A DNA stretch of 22,913 nt from Gammaproteobacteria bacterium UBA6968 (GTDB taxonomy: Bacteria; Pseudomonadota; Gammaproteobacteria; Pseudomonadales; Azotimanducaceae): the NCBI GenBank assembly GCA_002450255.1, contig DJYW01000117.1:2862-25774 (forward strand), in the 5' to 3' direction. The translations under genes were made by a program, and so were the position numbers. Below are positions 7,811 through 15,424 of the stretch, one piece after another. Every line of letters starts with the position of its first letter. Position 1 is the first letter of the stretch. Below the pieces are notes generated by a model that ran no database searches, was not told the origin of the DNA, and saw only the letters and a list, made by a program, of their open reading frames with translations.

Positions 7811-8335
7811 TCAAGGTTGACGTAAGGCGAGTAACCGGTCTGCCATTGAAAGGACCGTGGTTACGGTCAGGCACCAAGCCAATAGATCCGAACCGGCAAG
7901 TAATAATGGAGACTGTAGGGTAAGGCCGCCGATACCGATACCGACGAGGGCAAAGTAGGCGATACCATTAGCCTTACCGATAGAGCTAGTGCGCAGCGTG
8001 CGCCCCGCTAACGTTTTGGAATCCAGCGCGTACTGGATGAAAGCTGCGGGAATAAGCGCCACTAGCCATGGATTAATCAGGTCGAGTTGGGTGAGCGCCA
8101 GGCAGCCAACGGTGACCAACAGCGCATCGGTAGCGTGATCGAAAAAACCACCTAACACGGTCGCTTCGTTGCGCGCGCGTGCGATCTTGCCATCTAAAAG
8201 ATCGCTAAAAATCGCAAGTAGAAATAGACTGCAAGCGCTAAACCAAAGTCCGTGAATAACGGTAACGTAAAGTGGCGCAATCGTTAACAGGCGACACAGG
8301 GTGAGTAAATTGGCCAAAGTTGTTAGCGATTTCAA
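7811..8335 (-). CDS. CDP-alcohol phosphatidyltransferase family membrane protein
   Basis: The 174-aa product contains the full CDP-alcohol phosphotransferase motif at residues 45-70: Asp45, Asp48, Gly49, Ala52, Arg53, Gly62, Asp66, Asp70. These residues bind the divalent metal and CDP-lipid. Around the motif are about five membrane helices, and the length fits small PgsA/Pgp-synthase-like members. It should transfer a phosphatidyl group from CDP-diacylglycerol to an alcohol at the inner membrane. The acceptor (glycerol phosphate, inositol or other) cannot be told, and the housekeeping pgsA is not implied. The start is a TTG at 8335, preceded by GGTGA at 4 nt spacing; an ATG five bases upstream is out of frame. 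It is divergent from the SDR at 8400, with only 64 bp between the two. Confidence 0.87.
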   Translation of the reverse strand: MKSLTTLANLLTLCRLLTIAPLYVTVIHGLWFSACSLFLLAIFSDLLDGKIARARNEATVLGGFFDHATDALLVTVGCLALTQLDLINPWLVALIPAAFIQYALDSKTLAGRTLRTSSIGKANGIAYFALVGIGIGGLTLQSPLLLAGSDLLAWCLTVTTVLSMADRLLALRQP

Positions 8336-8399
8336 TTCATCACCGGCCAGCTGTGGCGTGCGGAAGCAATCCGTTTATTGACTAAGTTGGATAATTTCA

Positions 8400-9311
8400 A
8401 TGGCTAATACATTTCATAAATGGCTCATCACAGGCGCCAACGGTAACTTGGGCAGACGCCTCATCGATGCGCTTATGAGGCATACCAACGATCAAGTAGT
8501 GGCACTGGTACGCAGCCAATCAGCGCAGGCACAACTTGCCGCAACGGTAGATCAATATCCACAACGATTTGCTGTTTCGAAGGTGGAGTTTAATGATACC
8601 GAGGCAATAAAACAGGCGGCAGCTGGCTGTCAGATTGCGGTGCATTTGGTCGGTATTTTGAAAGCAACAAAAACAGCATCTTATGCAGCGGCACACGAGG
8701 AAAGTTGTGCTGCGCTTTTAACAGCCATAGCCGCTACAAAAATCGAGCACGTGACTTATCTTTCGATTTTAGGATCGCGACCAGACGCCGTAAACGCGTG
8801 TCTGGCCTCTAAAGGCCGCGCCGAGCAGATGTTGTTGGATAGTGACGTCAACAGTTGCGTGATCCGGGTTCCCATGGTGTTAGGCGAAGGTGATTATGCG
8901 AGTTTTGCTTTGCGTAAGAGAGCGGCAGCTAAGCTGGCAGTGGTGTTGCGCGGCAGCAGCCTCGAACAACCAATATATGCGGGCGATGTAGTCGCCGCGA
9001 TACGTCAGGCGGCGATGCTGCGGCTTGACGGGGCAGTTGATCTGGCCGGGCCGGAGTCCCTCTCCCGAAATGCGCTCACCCAGCGTGCAGCGGCCGTGTT
9101 GGGATCCACGCCCAGGCTGCTGTCGATTCCCGTGCAAATCGGTTATCTAGCGGCTGGCTTGTTGACAACATTGTTGGCTAATCCGCCGGTAACAACTGCT
9201 ATGTTGGGAGTGTTAGATCACGACGACAAAGTTGATCCCACTGCGGCGCTAGAACGTTTAGGGCTCGACGGGCTGACGGACTTGGATACGATGTTGAGAA
9301 AAATACTTTAA
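8400..9311 (+). CDS. Atypical SDR (NDUFA9/NmrA-like NAD(P)-binding protein)
   Basis: The 303-aa product has a Rossmann fold with the TGANGNLG dinucleotide-binding motif at residues 11-18, VALVRS at the end of the second strand, VHLVGIL and HVTYLSILGSRP in the middle, and a VIRVPMVLGEGD segment typical of NDUFA9-like or NmrA-like atypical SDRs. No classical Tyr-x3-Lys pair is evident, so it may be a sensor, a chaperone-like protein or an epimerase/reductase of unknown substrate. Two C-terminal hydrophobic stretches around 240-270 (IPVQIGYLAAGLLTTLLA) could allow membrane contact. The ribosome-binding site is weak (GGAT). No terminator was seen in the 175 bp that follow before the next, convergent gene. 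Confidence 0.85.
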   Translation: MANTFHKWLITGANGNLGRRLIDALMRHTNDQVVALVRSQSAQAQLAATVDQYPQRFAVSKVEFNDTEAIKQAAAGCQIAVHLVGILKATKTASYAAAHEESCAALLTAIAATKIEHVTYLSILGSRPDAVNACLASKGRAEQMLLDSDVNSCVIRVPMVLGEGDYASFALRKRAAAKLAVVLRGSSLEQPIYAGDVVAAIRQAAMLRLDGAVDLAGPESLSRNALTQRAAAVLGSTPRLLSIPVQIGYLAAGLLTTLLANPPVTTAMLGVLDHDDKVDPTAALERLGLDGLTDLDTMLRKIL

Positions 9312-9486
9312 GAAGTCCGTCAATACGGTCTGCGATAATTTGCCTTGAGCTTGACCGAGGTGGCCTTTCCTTATGTTTGAGGCGCTCGTTGTTGGTTAAG
9401 TTTTTCTGAAACGGACTCGGGCGAACACGAGAGGCGCGCAGCCACCCCCTGTTGTAGTCAGGCCACGCTATTGTGACCGCCAACAG

Positions 9487-10611
9487 CTAGCGCGCCAGAC
9501 GTTTCGCGAGATACGGCAAGCTTACGTCAAAGCGATAGTCGATACCCGAATGGGTGCCAGGAAACTCTTCGTAGCGATGCGCGATGCCGTTATCCTGCAG
9601 CACTGCGGCTAGTTGTCGCGCGCCGAAGTGAATGTGGTACTGGTCGTTCCAACCGCAGTCGATAAATATTGCTTTCAGCCGCGCAAGGCTCTTTTTGTAG
9701 CGTGGCACCATGTTAATCGGATCATGCCGTAGCCAGCGGCGCCAGCGATCTGCTAAGAATGCACCGGTTTCCAAATCAAATGGCAAACAAAAACCGTTAG
9801 GTGCATCTGGATCCGGGTCATAGCTCGCTGCCATCGCCAGCATCATTAAGGTGGTGATATCGCGACCGCTATAGTGTTGCTCTGACCAGGGTGGCATCTT
9901 TTCCAGGTGTGCTAGGAACGCCCGCACCCGGCCATCGTCGTGGCCCGACGTTTTAGCCTGAGTCGTCTTGTAGCGGCCGCTCGTGCGTTTAGCAGACGCA
10001 TATTGTTGTAGGTGCGTCAATGTGCTCGGCCATTCGCTGCGATATACAAAATCGAAATAGGCATCGCCAGAGTGACACGCGACGCCAGCCCAGTAATCCG
10101 TATATTGCATGCCATGCACGAGCGCGCCATATCCGCCAGACGATTTGCCGAAACAACCGCGACGTGTTCGATCGGTGGTCAGTGAGAAAGCCTCATCCAG
10201 AAACGGGATCAGTTCCAGAGTGAGATAGTCGGCGTAGCGCCCGATTGCACTGGAATTGATGTACTGATTACCACCGAGCTTGGTAAAGCAGTCGGGAAAG
10301 GCTGCGATGACCGGCGGCATTTTGCCTGCGCCGATCAGGCGATCCAGTTTCTCGATAAGATTTTCCTCGAAATTTTTCCAGTTTAAGTGCGCTAGACCGG
10401 AACCGGTAAAGCCAGCCAAGTCGAATAACACCGGCGTCTTCGCTGGTCGCCCGCGACTGCGTCCACCGCGGTTGAATCCCGGCGGTAGATAAACAGGTAG
10501 TTGGCGTTCGCTAGGATCGCCTAGCGGGTTGTCACTAAGCACTTTCGAGTGATGTTCCAGGTACACAACAGTTCCCTTTGTCGTTGCGTTTCGCTGCGGC
10601 ATCTTTTGCAT
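9487..10611 (-). CDS. Esterase-D/enterochelin-esterase-like alpha/beta hydrolase
   Basis: From ATG 10611 the product is 374 aa. The frame is open to ATG 10662 (391 aa), but that start has no ribosome-binding site, whereas GGGAA lies about 9 nt before 10611. The fold is that of the putative esterase (esterase D) family: YLPPGF, VLFDLAGFTGSG, PPVIAAFPDCFT, and the nucleophile elbow GKSSGG with Ser157. DCGWNDQYHIHFGARQL and the terminal GTHSGIDYR give the candidate Asp and His. No signal peptide is visible, so it should be cytoplasmic. The substrate is unknown; relatives include enterochelin esterase, S-formylglutathione hydrolase and mycolyltransferase-like enzymes. It is longer than typical FGH (~280 aa) because of an insertion after the nucleophile (about 185-270). 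It is convergent with the SDR at 8400. Confidence 0.87.
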   Translation of the reverse strand: MQKMPQRNATTKGTVVYLEHHSKVLSDNPLGDPSERQLPVYLPPGFNRGGRSRGRPAKTPVLFDLAGFTGSGLAHLNWKNFEENLIEKLDRLIGAGKMPPVIAAFPDCFTKLGGNQYINSSAIGRYADYLTLELIPFLDEAFSLTTDRTRRGCFGKSSGGYGALVHGMQYTDYWAGVACHSGDAYFDFVYRSEWPSTLTHLQQYASAKRTSGRYKTTQAKTSGHDDGRVRAFLAHLEKMPPWSEQHYSGRDITTLMMLAMAASYDPDPDAPNGFCLPFDLETGAFLADRWRRWLRHDPINMVPRYKKSLARLKAIFIDCGWNDQYHIHFGARQLAAVLQDNGIAHRYEEFPGTHSGIDYRFDVSLPYLAKRLAR

Positions 10612-11087
10612 AGTCACGGTTCCCGATATAACGTTTCTGTGTTTCCGGCATTCGCTTTGCATTCAGGTGCTGTGAACTAAACACCTAGCGATAAGGTATA
10701 GCTTGCATCGCTGTTGAGGAAAGTACCAGTTCAAGGGAGGTCCTGAATCTGTCATTTTTCCGACGATAGCGATAGGCTATTCAACAAAGGACGGCGTCGG
10801 CTGTCGGTGTGGAAGGCGACCGCAAAGGCTACAGTCGTTAGCTCAAAAAAACGCGAGCAAAGAGCGAAGAGCAAGAACCAAAAACTAAAAAAGAGACAGG
10901 CGCGACTCCCAGCCAATCCATGGAAAAAATCCGGCTTTATGATTGAAATTCGTACCACTATTTTCGCGTTACCACGGTCGATTCCAAGGATTGCGACAAG
11001 CTGGCTGCGGCACCCGACGCAGGATTAACAGTGGCTCTAACCAAAGCGCTCATGGCGCTAACAGTCTCCGAGACCGTTTCAAGGAGG
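10612..11087. other. Gene-poor region ahead of an intrinsic terminator
   Basis: No convincing protein gene is seen. A GTG-started frame of 73 codons (10807-11028, very Lys/Arg-rich) has no ribosome-binding site, and the purine-rich run at about 10845-10905 probably explains its composition. A small inverted repeat ATAGC-gatag-GCTAT lies near 10766-10780. The plus strand ends in a good terminator at 11088-11110, so a short plus-strand transcript may start here. Nine GGA triplets occur on the plus strand between about 10717 and 11096, five of them preceded by A two bases or fewer upstream. That is only slightly above chance. Confidence 0.45.
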
Positions 11088-11110
11088 CGTAGCGGAGCTA
11101 CGTTTTTTTT
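11088..11110 (+). terminator. Rho-independent terminator without an assigned gene
   Basis: A perfect 6-bp stem CGTAGC/GCTACG with a GGA loop (11088-11102) is followed directly by eight T residues (11103-11110). On the minus strand no T tract follows the stem, so it works only for plus-strand transcripts. The nearest plus-strand gene upstream is the SDR ending at 9311, nearly 1.8 kb away and beyond an opposing gene. The terminator therefore probably ends an unannotated short RNA, or insulates the cytochrome gene at 11217. Confidence 0.78.
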
Positions 11111-11216
11111 AATCGCTTACTGCATATCCGCTAATTAATGAACTGAATAACGTCACCGCAGCAGACGCTGTTGATGGGCTTTATGGCCGACTCAAACGAG
11201 ACGAGGAAAACCGAAA

Positions 11217-11894
11217 ATGTACAGACACACACTTCGAATAATGGATGACTCATCTTTGAGCAAGGTTTGGTTGCTGGTGGTATGCGCAGTTGGTCTGTGC
11301 CTCGCCAGCACATGCGCGCTGGCTGCGGGTGATGCGGGCAAAGGCCGCTCCTTATATCCGGTCTGTACCGCTTGCCACGGCGCTAAAGGTGAGGGCAACG
11401 CTGCCATGAAGGCGCCTAAACTGGCGGGGCAAACTGGTTGGTATTTAAAGCGTCAGATGGAATTGTTTCAGCAGGGCGCGCGCGGCACGGCGGCGGGCGA
11501 TATGACCGGCATGCAAATGGCAGCTATGGCGAAAGGCCCGCAATTGGCCAGCGACGCTGCGCTCGATGACCTGGTGGCGTACATCGGCAGTTTTCCAGAA
11601 ACCCAGCAGGCACCGACTATTCAAGGTGACGCGGAAGCCGGCGCTACGCTGTATGCGACTTGTGCGGCTTGCCACGGTAAGCGTGCCGAGGGTAACGAAG
11701 CAATGGCGGGGCCACGCCTCGCAGGTCAAAGTGATTGGTATTTGGTCGCGCAGCTACAAAAATTCCGCGACGGCCAACGTGGCTATCACAATTCCGATCA
11801 CGGTGGCCGTCAGATGCGCGCTATGTCGGGCACAGTGGCAACGGAAGCCGCTATGCACAACGTCGTCGCCTATATCAATTCGCTAACCGATTAG
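11217..11894 (+). CDS. Periplasmic diheme c-type cytochrome (cytochrome c4-like)
   Basis: The 225-aa product has a signal peptide (hydrophobic WLLVVCAVGLCLAS, then an ALA cleavage region near residue 37) and two similar cytochrome c domains. The first heme site is CTACH (Cys50, Cys53, His54); the second is CAACH (Cys149, Cys152, His153). Each is followed by a GEGN/AEGNEAM-PKLAGQ-type segment and a late Met-rich stretch (MTGMQMAAMA and RQMRAMSG) that can give the sixth heme ligand. This tandem layout is that of cytochrome c4, a soluble or loosely membrane-bound electron carrier to oxidases. A GAGGA ribosome-binding site lies 9 nt before ATG 11217. Alanine racemase starts only 16 bp downstream. 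The first in-frame ATG was chosen over a second at 11241, which lacks a site. Confidence 0.93.
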   Translation: MYRHTLRIMDDSSLSKVWLLVVCAVGLCLASTCALAAGDAGKGRSLYPVCTACHGAKGEGNAAMKAPKLAGQTGWYLKRQMELFQQGARGTAAGDMTGMQMAAMAKGPQLASDAALDDLVAYIGSFPETQQAPTIQGDAEAGATLYATCAACHGKRAEGNEAMAGPRLAGQSDWYLVAQLQKFRDGQRGYHNSDHGGRQMRAMSGTVATEAAMHNVVAYINSLTD

Positions 11895-11910
11895 CCTAGG
11901 GCGCAGCGCT

Positions 11911-13005
11911 ATGAGGAGCCACCTCGACATAGATCTCGCTGCGCTTACGCAAAACTTCCACATCCTACAGGCCGAGTGTCCCGGCAGTTTGGCTGCAGTC
12001 GTCAAAGCGAATGCCTATGGTCTCGGTGCAGCACAGGTCGGACCGCAACTTGCGGCCGCTGGTTGCCGTGAATTTTTTGTTGCGATTTTGGCGGAAGGTA
12101 TCGCGCTACGAGAGGTGCTACCGGACAGCATCATCTACGTGTTAGCTGGACCTGCGGCGGATGAGCGGCCCGCTTATCTGCGCCATAATCTAACGCCAGT
12201 GCTCAACACCCTTAATCAATGCCGTGCCTGGCAATCTACCGGCCGACCGGCGGCATTGCATGTGGACACTGGTATGCAAAGGCTCGGGTTAGCTCCGGCG
12301 GAGGTCGATGCGTTGCCGTTAGGTGGGTTGCGAATTGATCTGCTGTTATCGCATCTGGCTCGCGCGGACGAAGTTGGCCACCCTGCGACGTTGGCGCAAT
12401 GGCACGCGATAGAAGCCATGCATGTTCGCTTGGCGGCTATTTTTCCTGAACTGCGTTTGAGTCTAACCAACTCGCCCGGTGTGCTCGGTGGCGAGCTGGC
12501 CGAGTTGATTGATGCGGCGGGTGTTAATCATCTGGGTCGTACCGGCGTTGCGTTGTATGGCAGCAATCCATTGCAGACCGTGCATGTTAACCCTTTGCAG
12601 ACCGTCGTTACCCTGCTTGCTAAGGTGCAGCAGGTGCGCCAAATTCCAGCCAATACACCGGTTGGCTATGGCGGCACTTACCAAGCGCAAACGCCCAGAG
12701 TGTTGGCGGTACTGGATGTTGGTTATGCGGATGGTGTGCCGAGGCTGTTATCGAATCAGGGTCAGGCTTATCTAGCGGGAAAAACTTGCAACTTTGCAGG
12801 CCGGGTCAGTATGGATCTTGTCACGTTGGACGTGACTGCGGCTGCAGAGGTCCACGCAATCGAAGAAGGGATGGCAGCAGAAATATTCGGGGCGCATATC
12901 AGCATCGACCAAGTCGCCGAGCAAGCTGGCACCATCGCCTATGAAATTTTGACAGGACTTGGCCAGCGTCTGGAGCGCTGCTACTTAAATCCGCTCGTCG
13001 CATAG
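11911..13005 (+). CDS. alr: Alanine racemase
   Basis: The 364-aa product interconverts L- and D-alanine with pyridoxal phosphate, supplying D-Ala for peptidoglycan or, if DadX-like, taking part in alanine breakdown. The PLP lysine is Lys32 in VVKANAYGLG, and the second catalytic base is Tyr253 in VGYGGTY. HVDTGMQRLG, HLARADE, NSPG and FAGRVSMDLVTLD are further hallmarks of the alpha/beta barrel and C-terminal beta domain. Length fits the family (~356-365 aa). It follows the diheme cytochrome with a 16-bp gap, which suggests co-transcription though the functions are unrelated. Alr and DadX cannot be told apart from this sequence alone, as no dadA is nearby. Confidence 0.96.
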   Translation: MRSHLDIDLAALTQNFHILQAECPGSLAAVVKANAYGLGAAQVGPQLAAAGCREFFVAILAEGIALREVLPDSIIYVLAGPAADERPAYLRHNLTPVLNTLNQCRAWQSTGRPAALHVDTGMQRLGLAPAEVDALPLGGLRIDLLLSHLARADEVGHPATLAQWHAIEAMHVRLAAIFPELRLSLTNSPGVLGGELAELIDAAGVNHLGRTGVALYGSNPLQTVHVNPLQTVVTLLAKVQQVRQIPANTPVGYGGTYQAQTPRVLAVLDVGYADGVPRLLSNQGQAYLAGKTCNFAGRVSMDLVTLDVTAAAEVHAIEEGMAAEIFGAHISIDQVAEQAGTIAYEILTGLGQRLERCYLNPLVA

Positions 13006-13148
13006 TCTTTGGCGCTCATCCCGGTCGTCTTGTCCCCTCTCGCATAGCGCGGCTTACCCCGGTGCATGCCAGCTGCTAGCGTTATTTAGCTGCCGTGCTA
13101 AAGTCATTCTCAGCTGTTATGGGACTCTTTTGGGGAATGGGGGAACGT

Positions 13149-13955
13149 ATGACGATCAATACAAATGGTGTACTGGCAGGACAAGTCGCGGTTATCACCG
13201 GAGCCAGTCGCGGTATCGGCGATGCCATTGCGAGAAGGTTTGCGATGGAAGGGGCAAGAGTAGTGGTGTCTGCTCGCACCGTCGAAGAAGGAGAACACTA
13301 TCTACCCGGTTCGCTCGCGAAGACTGTCGCTGATATACGTGGTGCCGGAGGCGAAGCATTAGCGGTAAAAGCCGATTTGGCGGCGCAAACCGACCGCGAC
13401 AATCTGATCGATGCTGCAGTGGCCGAGTTCGGTCGAGTCGACATTCTAGTCAACAATGCAGCAATAACCTACTTCACCTCTGTCAGCGAATTTTCGGAAA
13501 AACGTTACGATTTAATGCTGGAGGTACAGGTCCGCGCGCCGTTCGAATTAGCTCAACTGGTGCTTCCGCAGATGTGCGAGCGAGGCAGCGGCTGGATACT
13601 TAATATTTCTTCGCATGCGGCGTTACACCCGGCAAAAGATAGCGGTGGTCGCGGCGGCACGGTTTACGGTATGTGCAAAGCCGCGCTGGAGCGTTTTACC
13701 ACTGGCCTTGCCGCAGAGGTTTACGAGGATGGCATCGGCGTAAATGCCATTTCGCCCGGGTTGGTCGCGACCCCTGGTGTGATTCACCATAAGCTGATCA
13801 ACGCCGAAAATGAATCTAGGGTGACCCCGGTTGAGCACATGGCCGAAGCATGCCTGCGGCTTTGTCATGGTGACCCCCAATCGTTAACTGGGCGCATTGA
13901 TTATGCTGATGAGGTGCTGGCAGAGTTTGCGTTGCAAGCTCGCGATTTGTTTTAA
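13149..13955 (+). CDS. Classical SDR oxidoreductase
   Basis: From ATG 13149 the product is 268 aa. The frame is open 18 codons further upstream (13095), but GGGGGA just before 13149 and the usual distance to the first strand favour the shorter form. Classical SDR motifs are complete: TGASRGIG (residues 17-24), NNAA in the VDILVNNAAIT segment, Ser in NISSHAAL, and Tyr173/Lys177 in YGMCK. The NAISPGLVATPG segment is also typical. It should oxidise or reduce an alcohol/ketone with NAD(P). The substrate is unknown. There is a small GGRGG insert just before the catalytic Tyr. It leads a probable operon: the aminotransferase starts 17 bp later. Confidence 0.92.
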   Translation: MTINTNGVLAGQVAVITGASRGIGDAIARRFAMEGARVVVSARTVEEGEHYLPGSLAKTVADIRGAGGEALAVKADLAAQTDRDNLIDAAVAEFGRVDILVNNAAITYFTSVSEFSEKRYDLMLEVQVRAPFELAQLVLPQMCERGSGWILNISSHAALHPAKDSGGRGGTVYGMCKAALERFTTGLAAEVYEDGIGVNAISPGLVATPGVIHHKLINAENESRVTPVEHMAEACLRLCHGDPQSLTGRIDYADEVLAEFALQARDLF

Positions 13956-13972
13956 CCCTTAGTGAGGTTGAT

Positions 13973-15385
13973 ATGACACTCGAAACTCCGCTTCCTTTAC
14001 ACAACGAGTTGGCAGCTGGTTCGCTGGCCGCTCGCGACGTCGAACATGTATTGCATCCGTCTACCCATCTGAAAAACCATGTGTCTAGCGGCCCAACCAT
14101 TTCTGCGCGGGCGGAAGGTGTCTATTTATGGGACAGCAACGGCAAGCAATATTTAGAGGGGATGGCAGGGCTGTGGTGCACGGCACTCGGCTACGGGCGA
14201 GAAGACTTGGCCGACGTTGCGGCGGAGCAGATGCGCAAGCTGAGTTATTCCCAATTGTTTGCAGGACGCAGCAATGAGCCTTCGATCTTGCTGGCTGAAA
14301 AACTGAAGGCGATGGTCCCCTTTGATGCCGGTAAAGTGTTTTTCGGGGTTTCGGGTAGCGATGCTAACGACACCCAGTTGAAATTGATCTGGTACTACAA
14401 CAACGCCATTGGCAGACCGCAGAAGAAAAAGGTGATCAGCCGAATTCGTGGCTATCACGGCGTAACGGTTGCAAGTGGATCGCTTACGGGCCTGCCCGCA
14501 TTTCATAACGAATTCGATCTGCCGATCAATGGCATTTTGCACACAAGCAGCCCGCATCACTATTCCGAAGCGCACCCGGGAGAAACCCCTGAAGATTTCG
14601 CTTCTCGCTGCGCCGATGATCTGGAAGCCATGATTTTGCGAGAAGATCCGGATACCGTTGCGGCGTTTATTGCTGAACCGATCTTGGGCGCGGGTGGTGT
14701 GGTGGTGCCCCCGCCGACTTATTACGCCAAGATTCAGGCGGTGCTAAAGAAGTACGATATTTTGTTTATTGATGACGAAGTGATCTGTGGCTTTGGACGT
14801 ACAGGTCACGCCTTTGGTGCTGAGGCCTTTGCTATCCAACCGGACACAATGAGCGTTGCAAAGGCATTGTCTTCAGCCTATCTGCCGATCAGTGCAGTCT
14901 TGATACCCGATGCAATGTTTGCCGCGTTTGCCGAACGATCTAACGATTTAGGCAACTTCGCGCATGGCTTTACCTATTCCGGTCATCCGGTTTGTGCTGC
15001 TGTTGCTCTGCGTAATCTGGAGATCATGGAAGAACTGTCTCTGTTCACCCACGCGCGTCAAATGGGCATCATTCTGCAGACGCGTTTGCGTGAATTTGCC
15101 GAACACCCGCTCGTCGGTGAGGTTCGCGGCGAGGGTCTATTAGCCGGGGTAGAACTGGTGAAACAACAGCAGCCCAGAACGCCGTTCGCGGCATCTGATG
15201 GCGTGGGCGCCTATTGCGCGAAGGCTTGCGAGGAGGCCGGTTTAATCGTGCGCAACTTAGGTGATACGTTGGCTTTCTGCCCGCCTCTGATCATCAATGA
15301 AGATCAGGTCCATGAGTTAATCGACAAATTCGGTCGAGGCCTTGAGGCGACTTACGCATGGGTACGGAAACAGTCGCTGACTTAA
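13973..15385 (+). CDS. Class-III (omega) aminotransferase
   Basis: The 470-aa product is a PLP-dependent fold-type I transaminase of subgroup III. Visible hallmarks are LWDSNGKQYLEGMAGLW, the SGSDAND segment that binds the cofactor phosphate, GYHGVTVASGSLTGLP, IAEPILGAGGVVVPP, IDDEVICGFGRTG with Asp268, and the Schiff-base lysine Lys297 in SVAKALSSAYLP. The HTSSPHHY region and overall length match omega-amino acid:pyruvate or amine:pyruvate transaminases of the 'aspartate aminotransferase family' type. It should move an amino group from a terminal amine (polyamine, beta-alanine-like or amino alcohol) to pyruvate. The true donor is unknown. GAGG lies 5 nt before the ATG. Neighbouring SDR and PQQ dehydrogenase genes suggest breakdown of an alcohol or amine. 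Confidence 0.94.
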   Translation: MTLETPLPLHNELAAGSLAARDVEHVLHPSTHLKNHVSSGPTISARAEGVYLWDSNGKQYLEGMAGLWCTALGYGREDLADVAAEQMRKLSYSQLFAGRSNEPSILLAEKLKAMVPFDAGKVFFGVSGSDANDTQLKLIWYYNNAIGRPQKKKVISRIRGYHGVTVASGSLTGLPAFHNEFDLPINGILHTSSPHHYSEAHPGETPEDFASRCADDLEAMILREDPDTVAAFIAEPILGAGGVVVPPPTYYAKIQAVLKKYDILFIDDEVICGFGRTGHAFGAEAFAIQPDTMSVAKALSSAYLPISAVLIPDAMFAAFAERSNDLGNFAHGFTYSGHPVCAAVALRNLEIMEELSLFTHARQMGIILQTRLREFAEHPLVGEVRGEGLLAGVELVKQQQPRTPFAASDGVGAYCAKACEEAGLIVRNLGDTLAFCPPLIINEDQVHELIDKFGRGLEATYAWVRKQSLT

Positions 15386-15424
15386 CAAATTCGATGGCGA
15401 GCCAAATTAGAAATAAAGGGGTCA

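Noticed and set aside
10807..11028. GTG-started 73-codon Lys/Arg-rich frame before the orphan terminator
   Set aside because: It has no ribosome-binding site at a usable distance, and its basic composition follows from a purine-rich run. The overlapping minus frame is equally unconvincing.
10717..11096. GGA triplets suggestive of a CsrA/RsmA-binding sponge RNA
   Set aside because: Nine GGA in about 380 nt is only slightly above expectation, and most do not sit in clear hairpin loops.
11170..11185. ANR/FNR-like site TTGAT upstream of the diheme cytochrome gene
   Set aside because: Only the left half-site matches; the right half (TTTAT) is far from ATCAA.
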